Shown: positions 26,908 through 37,100 of the stretch, piece after piece | Layout: each line of letters opens with the position of its first letter | Position numbering within the stretch: the stretch's first letter is position 1 | DNA from: Cellulomonas sp. ES6 | GTDB taxonomy: Bacteria > Actinomycetota > Actinomycetes > Actinomycetales > Cellulomonadaceae | Assembly: GCF_030053835.1 (NCBI RefSeq) | Contig: NZ_CP125655.1 | Coordinates: 3,844,001-3,908,000 of the forward strand | DNA: 64,000 bases | Direction: 5' to 3' | Notes under the pieces: model-generated | What the model saw: the letters and a program-made list of their open reading frames with translations, nothing else | Database searches by the model: none | What the model was told of the DNA's origin: nothing | Program-made: the position numbers and the translations under genes

Positions 26908-27513
26908 GTGACAGCGACGACGACCCTCCCCGACGAGGGCAGCGGGGCGCCGGACCCGGTGACCCTGGTGCTGCCCGTGGTGCGGGCCGGCGCCGGGGAG
27001 CGCGGAGAGCGCGACGCGGAGTTCGCGGCGTTCATGGCCGACGCCGCGCCGGCGCTCGCCCGGACCGCGTGGCTCCTGTGCGGCGACGCGCACCAGGCGG
27101 ACGAGCTCGTGCAGCAGGCGCTCGTGCGCACCTACCTGGCGTGGGGCCGGGCGCGGGAGCGCGACCCGCTGGCCTACGCGCGGCGCGTGCTGGCGAACCT
27201 CCGGATCGACGGGTGGCGGCGCCGGCGGCGCGAGGTGCTCGTGGAGCCGGGCGACCTGCCGCACGGGGCGGTGCCGGGCAGCGACGAGCGGCTGACCGAG
27301 CGGGACCGGCTGGTCCGGGCGCTCGCGACGCTGAGCACCCGGCAGCGCCGCGTCGTCGTCCTTAGGCACCTGGAGGGGCTGTCCGAGTCCGAGGTGGCCG
27401 ACGACCTGGGCGTGTCCGTCGGCACCGTGAAGTCCACGGCCTCCCGGGCGCTCGCGCGGCTGCGCGTGACCCTGGGCGAGGCCGGCCCCACCGACGTGAG
27501 GAGCGCGCGATGA
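26908..27513 (+). CDS. ECF-type (SigE family) RNA polymerase sigma factor
   Basis: A 201-residue sigma factor. Region 2 is ARTAWLLCGDAHQADELVQQALVRTYLAWGR, followed by LAYARRVLANLRIDGWRRRRRE. Region 4 is LSTRQRRVVVLRHLEGLSESEVADDLGVSVGTVKSTASRALARLR. This layout is that of the actinobacterial SigE-family group. GTG 26908 is the likely start. Its stop overlaps the ATG of a single-TM protein, the usual arrangement for a sigma/anti-sigma pair. The signal sensed is unknown. Confidence 0.9.
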   Translation: MTATTTLPDEGSGAPDPVTLVLPVVRAGAGERGERDAEFAAFMADAAPALARTAWLLCGDAHQADELVQQALVRTYLAWGRARERDPLAYARRVLANLRIDGWRRRRREVLVEPGDLPHGAVPGSDERLTERDRLVRALATLSTRQRRVVVLRHLEGLSESEVADDLGVSVGTVKSTASRALARLRVTLGEAGPTDVRSAR

Positions 27514-28538
27514 CCACCGACGAGGAGTTCGCCCGCGAGCTGCGCGAGCGCGCGCTGGCCGCCGCGCCCCCGTCCGACGTCGACCTGGACGCGGTGATCC
27601 CGCGGGCCCGGCGGCGCCGCGCCCGCGGCCGGGCCGCCGGTGCGGGGGCGCTCGCGCTGGTCGCGGTGACGGGCGTGGTCGCGGCGCAGGCGTGGGCCGG
27701 GGGGCCGGGAGGCGGTGCCTCCGAGGTCGGCCCCGCGGGCACCGGCTCGCTCGGCCGCACCGCGACGGTGGCGCCGACGGACGGCGCGTCGCTCGAGGCG
27801 GAGGCCGAGGCGGCACGCCTGGCCGCCGAGGCCGCGGCGCGGGAGGCGGCGTCCGGTCCGGCCGCCACCGACGCGGCCGGCACGGACGGGGCCGGGACGA
27901 TCGAGCCCGGGTCCGGCACCGCGCAGGGGGCGGCGCCGTACTGGTACGTGCTCATGGAGAGCCCGGCGGCGGACGGCGGCACCGAGCGCACCGAGACGTG
28001 GCGCAGCCGCGAGCTGCCCGGACTGATCGTGTGGGACGGCGACCTGACCGCGCCGGCCGCGATGGGGCCGACGAACGTGGTCGGGCGGTTCCGGATCGAC
28101 GGCGTCTGGGTCGACATGCTGCGCGACCCGGCGCTGCTGCCGACGGACGCCGGTGCGCTCGGGCAGGTGCTGCGGGACTCCGTCGAGCCTGACCGCGGGG
28201 GAGCGGGCAGCGACGACGACAAGGTGTTCGGCATGGTCCAGGACCTGCTGCGCGACGGCGGCATCCTGCCCACGGACCTGCTCCGGGCGGCGGTCGGGGT
28301 GGCCGGCGGCCTGCCCGGCGCGACGGTGGCGGACGGCACGGACGACCGCGGCCGCCCGGGCACGGTCGTCGAGTACCGGCCGTCGACGGGGGGCACCGAG
28401 CGGCTGGTGGTCGACCCCGCCACCGGCCTCCCGCTCCAGGTCGGCGACGCGGTGTACCTCGAGCAGCACCCGGCCGAGGACACGCCGGTGGAGCCGACGC
28501 TGGAGATGGCCGGGTGCGGGAGCTGGGAGACCTGCTGA
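27510..28538 (+). CDS. Putative anti-sigma-factor-like single-pass membrane protein
   Basis: A 342-residue protein. A cytoplasmic N-terminus (about 1-45, acidic then Arg-rich) precedes one TM helix (AGALALVAVTGVVAAQAWA), an Ala/Glu-rich stalk, and an extracytoplasmic domain with YWYVLMESPA..., repeated lengthy acidic loops and a C-terminal pair of Cys (GCGSWETC). I recognise no classical zinc anti-sigma motif. The role is inferred from translational coupling (ATGA) to the SigE-family gene and from the topology. Confidence 0.6.
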   Translation: MTTDEEFARELRERALAAAPPSDVDLDAVIPRARRRRARGRAAGAGALALVAVTGVVAAQAWAGGPGGGASEVGPAGTGSLGRTATVAPTDGASLEAEAEAARLAAEAAAREAASGPAATDAAGTDGAGTIEPGSGTAQGAAPYWYVLMESPAADGGTERTETWRSRELPGLIVWDGDLTAPAAMGPTNVVGRFRIDGVWVDMLRDPALLPTDAGALGQVLRDSVEPDRGGAGSDDDKVFGMVQDLLRDGGILPTDLLRAAVGVAGGLPGATVADGTDDRGRPGTVVEYRPSTGGTERLVVDPATGLPLQVGDAVYLEQHPAEDTPVEPTLEMAGCGSWETC

Positions 28539-28569
28539 CGCGGCCGTACCGCGGCGAGGCACGGCACCG

Positions 28570-28652
28570 CGGGTGAATCGCCGGGCGTCACCCGTCCGCG
28601 GCGGTCGCGTGATCCTCACGGGTGAGGCCGCCCGCCCGATCAGGGAGGGTGA
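28570..28652. repeat. Repeated GGGTGA elements before the chemoreceptor gene
   Basis: GGGTGA occurs at 28571, 28620 and 28647, and inverted (TCACCC) at 28589. The first and inverted copies form CGGGTGA-n11-TCACCCG. CCTCAC-GG-GTGAGG (28614-28627) is a further dyad. GCCCGATCA at 28634-28642 weakly resembles a motility sigma -10 box (GCCGATAA). The regulatory meaning is open. Confidence 0.45.
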
Positions 28653-28712
28653 GCCCGAGAGGGGCCCGCGCCGCGGGCCGCAGGGGGAGGGCCGAGCCTC
28701 TGGAGCCGCACC

Positions 28713-30377
28713 GTGACTGCTGAGACCCGGGCCGCTGCCCCGACGTCCCCGTCCTCCCCGCCCGACCCGTCCCCGGGCCGCCGCGCGCTCGCCGGCCGCC
28801 GGCTGCCGCTCGCCACGCAGATCATCGGCGTGGCCGCCGTCGCCGTCGTGTTCTCGCTGGCGGTCGGCGGCTTCGCCGTGACGCAGATGTCGCAGGTGCG
28901 CACGATGACCAGCGCGATGTCGACGGCGGACGCGACCGTCAACGGCGCGCTGTCGCGGTTCCAGGCCGCCCTGTGGAACGTCCGCATGCTCACCGGCATG
29001 GTCGCGACGTACCCGGCGGGGTCGAAGGACGGCGAGATCCAGAAGATCGAGGACGGGTACGGCGCGGTCGAGGCGGCGGCGGACGACCTGGAGCAGGCGT
29101 ACCGGACCTCCTTCGGGACCGTGCCCGCCGGCTGGGACGAGTACACCACCGCGTGGGTCGAGTACCGGCAGATGCTCGAGACCGAGCTGATGCCGCTGGC
29201 CGAGGCGGACGACCACGCCGGGTTCGCCGAGCTGCGCGACGGCGGTGCCGGGGCCAAGGGCACGGCGCTCGTCGAGAGCGTCTCGACCGTGCAGGACGAG
29301 ATCGCGGCGACGATCGCGAGCGAGGCCGACGACGTGGCGGCCCGGACCGCGCAGGCCATCCTCGTGACGTGGATCGGGCTGGGTGTCGGCGCCGTGGCGG
29401 CGATCGCGGTGGCGGTGCTGATCGCCCGGCGGATCCGCGCGGCTGCCGCGGCGGTGCGCACCTCGCTGGTGGCCATGGCGGACGGCGACCTGACGGTGCC
29501 CGCGGACGTGTCGTCGCAGGACGAGATCGGCGACATGGCGCGCGCGCTCGGCGAGGCGCAGGTCGCGCTGCGGGCGACGGTCGGCGGGGTGCGCGACTCG
29601 GCGCAAGCGGTCGCCGCGGCGGCGGAGGAGCTCTCGGCGGCGTCCAGCCAGGTCTCCGCGGGCGCCGACGAGACGTCCGCTCAGGCGGGTGGTGGTGGCG
29701 GCTGCCGCGGAGCAGGTGTCGCGCAACGTGCAGACGGTCGCGGCGGGTGCCGAGCAGATGGGGGCGAGCATCCGGGAGATCGCGCAGAACGCGTCGCAGG
29801 CGGCGAAGGTCGCGGGTCAGGCGACGTCGGCGGCGGCCACGACGAACGAGCAGGTCGCGCGCCTGGGGTCCTCGTCGCAGGAGATCGGGAACGTGGTGAA
29901 GGTGATCACGTCGATCGCGGAGCAGACGAACCTGCTGGCGCTGAACGCGACGATCGAGGCGGCGCGCGCCGGTGAGGCGGGCAAGGGCTTCGCGGTGGTG
30001 GCCGGCGAGGTGAAGGAGCTGGCGCAGGAGACCGCGAAGGCGACGGAGGACATCGCGCGCCGGGTGGAGGCGATCCAGGGCGACACCACGGGTGCGGTGG
30101 CGGCGATCGGGGAGATCTCGCAGATCATCGCGTCGATCAACGACTACCAGCTGACGATCGCCTCGGCCGTGGAGGAGCAGACCGCCACGACCAACGAGAT
30201 GTCCCGCTCCGTGGCCGAGGCCGCGACGGGCTCGGGGAGATCGCCACGAACATCACCGGCGTCGCCTCCGCCGCCGCGTCGCAGTCCGACGTGCTGGGGC
30301 AGGTCGGTGTCTCGGTGGTGGAGCTCGCGCAGCTCTCCGCCGACCTCGAGGCCCGGGTGTCGCGCTTCCGGTACTGA
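28713..30377 (+). pseudogene. Methyl-accepting chemotaxis protein, frame broken twice as sequenced
   Basis: With both shifts corrected this is a 554-residue chemoreceptor: TM1 (ATQIIGVAAVAVVFSLAVGG), a four-helix-bundle ligand domain, TM2 (about 215-232), HAMP, and a signalling hairpin with [35 protein letters not shown]. The first shift is at about 29690, where GGTGGTGGTGG has one base more than the reading frame needs. The second is at about 30235, where a G-run is one short (GGGG for GGGGG), and the original frame returns to end in [10 protein letters not shown]. The two indels cancel, which suggests sequence error or a very recent lesion. No other che genes are near. Confidence 0.85.
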
Positions 30378-30440
30378 GCGCCGGGCACGAGCCGCCGTCG
30401 GCCCGCTGGGGACGACGGCGGCTCGCCCGCTGCGGGGACC

Positions 30441-30446
30441 TAGGAT
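30441..30446 (+). promoter_or_regulatory. -10 box for leaderless dnaG
   Basis: TAGGAT lies 7 nt before the GTG start of dnaG, with no ribosome-binding site. Confidence 0.6.
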
Positions 30447-30453
30447 CGTCCCC

Positions 30454-32695
30454 GTGGCGGGACGCATCCGGCGGGAGGACGTGCAGAGCGTCCGCGAGCG
30501 CGCCCGGATCGAGGACGTCGTCGGCGAGCACGTCGCGCTGAAGTCCGCCGGCGTCGGCTCGATGAAGGGCCTGTGCCCGTTCCACGACGAGAAGTCCCCG
30601 TCGTTCCACGTCCGCCCGCAGGTGGGGCTGTACCACTGCTTCGGGTGCGGCGAGGGCGGCGACGTCATCGACTTCATCCAGAAGATCGACGGGCTGCCGT
30701 TCACCGAGGCCGTCGAGTACCTGGCCGGCCGGGTCGGCGTGCAGCTCCGGTACGAGGAGGGCGGCGGACCGCGCCCGGGCCACGAGCCCGGCAAGCGGCA
30801 GCGGCTGCTGGAGGCGCACCGCGTCGCCGCGGAGTACTACGCCGAGCAGCTCCTCACGCCCGGCGCGGCGACCGCCCGGGCGTTCCTCGCCGAGCGCGGG
30901 TTCGACCGCGCGGCGGCGGAGCAGTTCGGCGTCGGCTACGCCCCCAGGGCTGGGACTCCCTGCTGCGGCACCTGCGCGGCAAGGGGTTCACCGAGGCCGA
31001 GCTCACCGCGACGGGCCTCATGAGCCAGGGCAACCGCGGGCTCTACGACCGGTTCCGCGGGCGGCTGGTGTGGCCGATCCGGGAGGTCACGGGCGACGTC
31101 GTCGGGTTCGGCGCGCGCCGGCTGTTCGACGAGGACCAGGGCCCGAAGTACCTCAACACCCCGGAGACGGCGCTCTACAAGAAGTCCCAGGTGCTCTACG
31201 GCATCGACCTGGCCAAGCGCGAGATCGCGAAGAACAAGCAGGTCGTCGTCGTCGAGGGCTACACCGACGTCATGGCCATGCACCTGTCCGGCGTCGGGAC
31301 CGCGGTCGCGACCTGCGGCACCGCGTTCGGGTCCGACCACGCGCGCGTCGTGCGGCGGCTCATGGGTCATGGGTGCGGGCGGGACGGGCAGCGGCATCCA
31401 GCTCGCGTCGGGGGAGTCCGTCGGCGGCGAGGTGGTGTTCACGTTCGACGGCGACTCCGCGGGCCAGAAGGCCGCGATGCGCGCGTTCGGGGAGGACCAG
31501 GCGTTCAGCGCGCAGACGTTCGTGGCGGTGGCCGACGGCGGCATGGACCCGTGCGAGCTCCGGCAGGCGCAGGGACCGGACGCGGTGCGTGCGCTCGTGC
31601 GGTCCCGGCAGCCGCTGTTCCAGTTCGTCATCCGCACGACGCTCGAGGGGTTCGACCTGCACACCGCCGAGGGCCGGGTGGCCGCGCTGCGCGCCGCGGC
31701 GCCGATCCCGGGCGGCATCCGCGACACCGCGCTGCGGCCCGAGTACACCCGGATGCTCGCGGGCTGGCTCGGCATGGACGTGGAGACGGTGCAGCGGGCC
31801 GTGCAGCAGGCGTCCCGGGGCGGGGGCGGGGTGCGGGTCGCGAGGCCCCGCGGTCCGGTGGCTACAGCGAGCGCACGGGGAGCGCGTGCCCGCCGGGCGC
31901 GTCGCCGCCGGGCGGGCGTCGGGCGGCGGGGGCGGGCCGGCCGGCGGCGGTTCCCGCGCGGCGGGCGACCGCTGGCAGCGCCGCGACGGCGGCGGGCGCG
32001 GTGACGGCCGGCCCGGCGGCGGACGCTGGGACGGGCGCGACGGGCGCCGCGACGGCCGGTCGCAGGACCGCCGCTGGGACGAGCCCCCGCCCGAGGCGTA
32101 CGACCCCGGGCACGAGCCGCCGCACGACGCCGGCGCCGCGGCTCCGACCGGGCCGGGCGGCGAGGGCACGGCGCTGCCCGCGCCCCGCATGACGATGCCC
32201 GACCCGCGGGACCCGGTCGCCGCGACGGAGCGCCGCGCGCTCGAGGCCGTCCTCCAGATGCCCGACCTCGTGCCGCCGGAGTTCGACGACCTGCCGCCCG
32301 AGGCGTTCACCGCTCCCGCCTACCGGGCCGTGCACGCCGCGGTGCGGGCGGCCGGCGGCGCCGCCGGGGCACGCACGCGGGTCGGTGCCGGAGGACCCGG
32401 CGCGACCGTCGGCTGGGTCGAGGCCGTCCGCGAGGAGGCGGCGGCCCCGGTCCGGTCGCTCGTCACCCAGCTCGCCGTCGCGCCGCTGCCCGAGGACCGG
32501 CCCGACCGCCTGCCGACCTACGCGCGCGGCCTCGTCATGGCGCTCGTCGAGCTCGAGCTCACGCGCCGCATCGCCGACCTGCGGGGCCGGCTGCAGCGCA
32601 TGGACGCCGTGCAGGACCCGGACGGCTACCGCGCGCTCGCCGCGCAGCTCTTCGACGAGGAGAACCGGCGCCGCGCGCTGCGCGAGAGCGCCTGA
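30454..32695 (+). pseudogene. dnaG: DNA primase DnaG, reading frame broken by several indels as sequenced
   Basis: DnaG lays RNA primers at the replication fork. All domains are present but spread over three frames: the CHC2 zinc finger ([12 protein letters not shown]...[11 protein letters not shown]), the catalytic core with RFRGRLVWPIRE and the TOPRIM motif VVVVEGYTDVMAMH, and a C-terminal helicase-binding domain ending at 32695. Breaks: one C missing at 30941-30945; a 7-bp tandem duplication (CATGGGT twice) at 31361-31374; and a net shift in the Gly/Arg-rich linker at about 31850-31920, where a short piece (SGGYSERTGS) reads in yet another frame. Because DnaG is essential, errors in this assembly are far likelier than a true pseudogene. 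Confidence 0.9.
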
Positions 32696-32774
32696 CCGTC
32701 CGGCGCCTGGCCGGCACGCGCCGGGGCCCGGGACGGGCGCGCGCGACCGGCCCCGCCGCCCCGCGGGTGCGCGG

Positions 32775-32780
32775 TACGGT
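32775..32780 (+). promoter_or_regulatory. -10 box for leaderless DinB-like gene
   Basis: TACGGT lies 6 nt before the ATG at 32787, with no ribosome-binding site. Confidence 0.55.
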
Positions 32781-32786
32781 GCCCGG

Positions 32787-33311
32787 ATGGAGCTGTGGGG
32801 GGCCGCGCTGTACGGCGACCCGTGCCGCGCGTGCGGCTACCGATGGGGCCTCACGGCCGAGGACGCGGTGCACGCGGTCGCGGACGTGCCGGGCCGGTTC
32901 GACGCGGCTCTGGTCGCCGCCCCGGAGCCGCTGCGCCTGCCGGGCCTCACGTGGTCGACCGCGGCGTACGTGCGGCACGTCGCCGACAACCTCGGGGCGT
33001 GGGCGTATCGCCTCGACGCGGCGCGCTGCGACGGCCGCACCGCCGCCGCCGGGTACGACCCCGACGCGCTGGGTGAGCTGCTCGACTACGAGCACGCGAC
33101 CGTCGGGGCGTCCCTCGGTGCCCTGCGCCGGGTCGTGCCGTGGTGGGTCGAGTCGGTCACCGCGGCGCTGGCGGCCGGCGTGGTGCTCGACCACGCCACC
33201 CGGGGCCCGCAGCGCGCCGGGGACGTCGCGCGCAACAACGCGCACGACGCGCTGCACCACCTGCACGACGTCCGCCGCATCGTCGAGCACGCCGCGGGCC
33301 CCGCGACCTGA
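32787..33311 (+). CDS. DinB-like (four-helix metal-binding) protein
   Basis: A 174-residue protein. It begins MELWGAALYGDPCRACGYRW, with a CxxC pair, then helices carrying histidines at VRHVADN, LDHATRG and ALHHLHDVRR. This spacing suits the three-histidine metal site of DinB/YfiT-like four-helix bundles, which include thiol-dependent enzymes such as mycothiol transferases. The reaction is unknown. It has its own -10 box and lies 31 bp before the next leaderless gene. Confidence 0.6.
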   Translation: MELWGAALYGDPCRACGYRWGLTAEDAVHAVADVPGRFDAALVAAPEPLRLPGLTWSTAAYVRHVADNLGAWAYRLDAARCDGRTAAAGYDPDALGELLDYEHATVGASLGALRRVVPWWVESVTAALAAGVVLDHATRGPQRAGDVARNNAHDALHHLHDVRRIVEHAAGPAT

Positions 33312-33335
33312 CGCCCCGGGCGGGGCCACTACGCT
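33308..33335 (+). promoter_or_regulatory. Promoter for leaderless phosphoribosyltransferase gene
   Basis: CTGACG (33308-33313), a 16-bp spacer and TACGCT (33330-33335), then 7 nt to the ATG. This is one of the few leaderless promoters here with a recognisable -35 box; it overlaps the preceding stop codon. Confidence 0.55.
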
Positions 33336-33342
33336 GACCGCC

Positions 33343-33858
33343 ATGACGACTGCGGAGGCCGCCCCCGGCCAGGACCTGCCGGACGAGCGCGAGATCCTCG
33401 GCTGGGACCAGTTCGGGGAGGCCGCCCGCGACCTCGCCCGCGACGTGGTGGCGTCCGGCTTCGAGCCCGACGTGGTGGTGGCGGTCGCCCGCGGCGGGCT
33501 GCTGCCGGCCGGCGCCCTGGCGTACGCGCTCGGGCTGAAGGCCTGCGGCACCCTCAACGTGGAGTTCTACACGGGCATCGACACCCGGCTGCCCGACCCG
33601 GTGGTGCTGCCGCCGCTGCTGGACACCGAGGCGCTGGCCGGTCGCCGCGCGCTGGTCGTCGACGACGTGGCCGACACAGGGGAGACCCTCGCGCTCGTGC
33701 AGCGGCTCGTGTCGCAGCACTGCGCCGAGGCCCGCTCGGCCGTGCTCTACGCGAAGCCGCACTCCATCGTGGACCCGGACTTCGTGTGGCGGCGGACGGC
33801 GCAGTGGATCACGTTCCCGTGGTCCGCGCTGCCGCCGGTCGCCCGCCCCGCGGTCTGA
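33343..33858 (+). CDS. Purine-type phosphoribosyltransferase
   Basis: A 171-residue type I phosphoribosyltransferase. It has the PRPP-binding motif ALVVDDVADTGETL near residue 107 and the upstream VVVAVARGGLLPAGALAYALG loop. The C-terminal block WRRTAQWITFPW is typical of the xanthine/hypoxanthine-guanine salvage enzymes annotated in actinobacteria. The purine preferred cannot be read from sequence. The following 243 bp holds only a 7-bp hairpin (33942-33966) and a possible -10 box. Confidence 0.85.
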   Translation: MTTAEAAPGQDLPDEREILGWDQFGEAARDLARDVVASGFEPDVVVAVARGGLLPAGALAYALGLKACGTLNVEFYTGIDTRLPDPVVLPPLLDTEALAGRRALVVDDVADTGETLALVQRLVSQHCAEARSAVLYAKPHSIVDPDFVWRRTAQWITFPWSALPPVARPAV

Positions 33859-34051
33859 CGCGGCCGGCGCGGTCGGCCGACCGGCCGGCTTCCGCACGCG
33901 GGCGGGACGTCGGGAGCGCGGTGCCGCGCGCCGGACGTTGGTCCCTGGACGGCCCGTGACCAGGGAAGACGCTCCACTGTGGCGTGCGTCACACAGGGCC
34001 GAACGGGTGTGCCGGCGGCCGAAGCCGGGGTGCCCTCGGGTGCGGTGGCTG

Positions 34052-34057
34052 TACCTT
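34052..34057 (+). promoter_or_regulatory. Candidate -10 box for the RHS gene
   Basis: TACCTT lies about 45 nt before the chosen GTG start, leaving a leader long enough to carry the GGGGGAG ribosome-binding site at 34093-34099. No clear -35 box. Confidence 0.35.
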
Positions 34058-34101
34058 CCGGCCACCGGCGCGCATCGCGCATCCGCGTACGAGGGGGAGC
34101 T

Positions 34102-37100
34102 GTGCGTCGTCACACCGTTGTTGTGCCTGCCCTGCCGCACGGGACGACACGACGGGGGCGAAGCGCTTCCCCGGGACGGCGCACCGGCCTGACCGTGGTC
34201 GTCGTCGCGTCGCTGCTGGCGACCCTGGCCGTGGCGGCTCCGGGCACGGCAGCGGCCGCGCCGTCGGACGAGGACCGTCGCTCGGCGGGCGTCGCCTCCG
34301 CGCCCGCCGTCGAGCAGGCGGAGCCCCTGGCCGTCGAGACGCTCGCCCAGCCGGCGCCGCCCGCTCACGACCCGGTCGCGGCGGCGAGCACCGAGCCGGT
34401 CGCCTGGCCCGCGGAGAGCACGGCGACGATCGCGGTCGACCCGCCGGGCGCGACCGACGCGGACCCGTCCGCGGCCGTCACCGCCGAGACGCTGGTGCGG
34501 CTCGAGCAGTCCGGCACGGCGGAGTCCCCCGACGCGGTCCAGGTCCAGGTGGTCGACCACGACGCGGCCGAGGCGATCGGCGTGGACGGGGTGCTGCTCG
34601 CGCTCGAGCCGGTGAGCGGGGCCGAGGGCGCCGACGCCGGGCCTGACGGGACGCCGGCTCCGGCGGCGACCGCCGCGACCTCGGCGCCGTCACCGACCAC
34701 CTCGCCGACCACCTCGCCCGCCGTCGTCGAGCAGACGGCGTCGGTCCGTCCGGCCGAGTCGGAGACCGAGGTCGCGGACGCCGGGGCGCCCGTCGTCGTC
34801 ACGGTGAGCTACGCCCCCTTCGCGGACGCGTACGGCGGGGACTGGTCGGCGCGGCTGCGACTCGTCAGCCTGCCGGACTGCGCCCTCGACACGCCGTCGG
34901 ACGCGCAGTGCCGCACGCAGACGGAGATCGAGTCGGTGAACGACCCCGTCGCGCAGACCGTGCGGGCCGCGGTGCCGCTCGCCGCTGCCGGCGCGCTCGC
35001 CGTGACCGCGGCGACGTCCGGCTCGACCGGCAGCTGGGCGGCGACCCCGCGGCCGCCCGCGTCCGCGTCCGACGCGTCCCTGTCGGGCGTCGCGTCGGCC
35101 CCGCTGGCGGGATCCGACTCGTCCGCGCCCGCCCCGTCCCCGTCCGGGCCCGTCCCGTCCGCCTCCGCGAGCTGGGACGTCGTCGCGCAGACCGGTGACC
35201 TCCGGTGGACCTACCCGCTGCGCGTCCCGCCGGCCGCGGGCGGTCCGGAGCCCGACCTCGCGCTCGCGTACTCCTCCGGCTCGGTCGACCGCCGGACGTC
35301 CGCGACCAACAACCAGGCCTCCTGGGTCGGTGACGGCTGGGACCTCGGCACGGGGTACGTCGAGCGGTCCTACGTGCCGTGCGCCCAGGACACCGCGGGC
35401 GGCAACAACGAGGGGCACGCCACCGGTGACCTGTGCTGGTCGTCGGGTGCGGCGGTGCTCGTGCTGAACGGCACCACCAGCCCGCTCGTCGAGGACGCCG
35501 CGACGGGGACCTGGCGGGTCCAGCAGGACGACGGGAGCCGCGTCGAGAGGCTGACCGGTGCGTCGAACGGGGACGACGACGGCGAGTACTGGGCCGTCAC
35601 GACGACGGACGGCACCCGGTACGTCTTCGGTCGCGGCCAGCGCTCGGCGACCGACCCGACGCCGCTGGACTCGGCCTGGACCGTCCCGGTCTACGGCAAC
35701 CAGGCGGGCGAGCCGTGCCACGCCGAGACGTTCGCGGAGTCCGTGTGCGCGCAGGCCTGGCGCTGGAACCTCGAGTACGTCGTCGACGCGTCCGGCGGCT
35801 CGATGACGTACTTCTACACCCGCGAGCAGAACGCGTACGAGCGGGACCTCGGCGCGGCGGTCTCGACGTACGACCGCGGCGGCTACCTCACGCGCGTCGA
35901 GTACGGGCAGCGCGCCGGCGAGGAGACCACCGGCCCGGCGCCCTCGCGCGTGGAGCTCACGGTCGCCGAGCGCTGCGTGCCGTCGGCGTCGGTGACGTGC
36001 GACCCGGACCAGCTGACGCCGTCGAGCGCCGCGGCCTGGCCCGACGTCCCGGCCGACCTGGTCTGCACGTCGACCACGTCCTGCCCGGGTGTCACGTCGC
36101 CGGCGTTCTTCACCCGCAAGCGGCTCGCCCGGGTGACGACGCAGGTGCTCGCGGGCGCGACCTACCGGGACGTGGACCGCTGGACGCTGACGCAGACGTT
36201 CCCCGACCCCGGTGACGGCTCGGAGACCGCGTTGTGGCTCGCGAAGATCGGGCACAGCGGCCTCGCGGGGACGACCGTCGACCTGCCGGACGTCTCCTTC
36301 ACCGGCACGCCGCTGGCGAACCGGGTGGTCGGCGCCGGCGGCCCGGCCATGAGCCGTTACCGGGTCTCCTCCGTGGTGTCCGAGTCCGGAGCGACGACCT
36401 CGGTCTCCTACACGGCTCCCGGCTGCTCCGCGACGTCGCTGCCGGCAGATCCCAGCACGAGCTCCTCGCGCTGCTTCCCCGTGCTCAGCGCACCCGCCAC
36501 CGAGGGTGCGCAGCCGGAGTACTTCCACACCTACCCGGTGTCCTCGGTCCTCGAGAACCCGAACGACGGGACGAGCGCGACCGTCGAGACGCACTACCGG
36601 TACGTCGGGGGCGCGGCCTGGCACCACGACGACGACGCGCGCACGCCGGTGGCGCAGCGCACCTGGGGCGACTTCCGGGGCTACGCGACGGTCGACGTCG
36701 TCCGTGGTGCGCCCTCCGACACCACCAGGTCCACGACCCGCTACCGCTACTTCCGCGGGATGGACGGGGACCTGCTCGGGTCCGGCGGGACCCGGTCCGC
36801 GAGCGTCGACGGCATCACGGACGAGGGCCGGCTCGCCGGGTTCGTCCGTGAGGTCATCACCTACGACGGGGCGGGGACCGGCGAGCTCACCGGGGTGGTG
36901 CGGACGCCGTGGGTGTCGCCGCCGACGGCGACCGGGGCGGACGGCCGGACCTCGACCTTCCTGGGCGTCGGGCTCTCCGAGACCCGCACGACCGCACCCG
37001 CGCTGCCCGGCGGCCGCCGGACCACCCGGACCGCGACCACCTTCGACCCGGCCGACGGGACGGTCACGCAGGTGGACGACGAGGGCGACCTCGCGACCGC

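Noticed and set aside
28539..28712. Possible c-di-GMP (GEMM) riboswitch before the chemoreceptor
   Set aside because: The GGGTGA dyads drew attention, but the conserved GEMM core (ACGCAAAGCC-type sequence) is absent.
33979..34101. Upstream extension of the RHS open frame to 33979
   Set aside because: It would put about 40 residues before the signal peptide; GTG 34102 has a strong ribosome-binding site and leads straight into an export signal.
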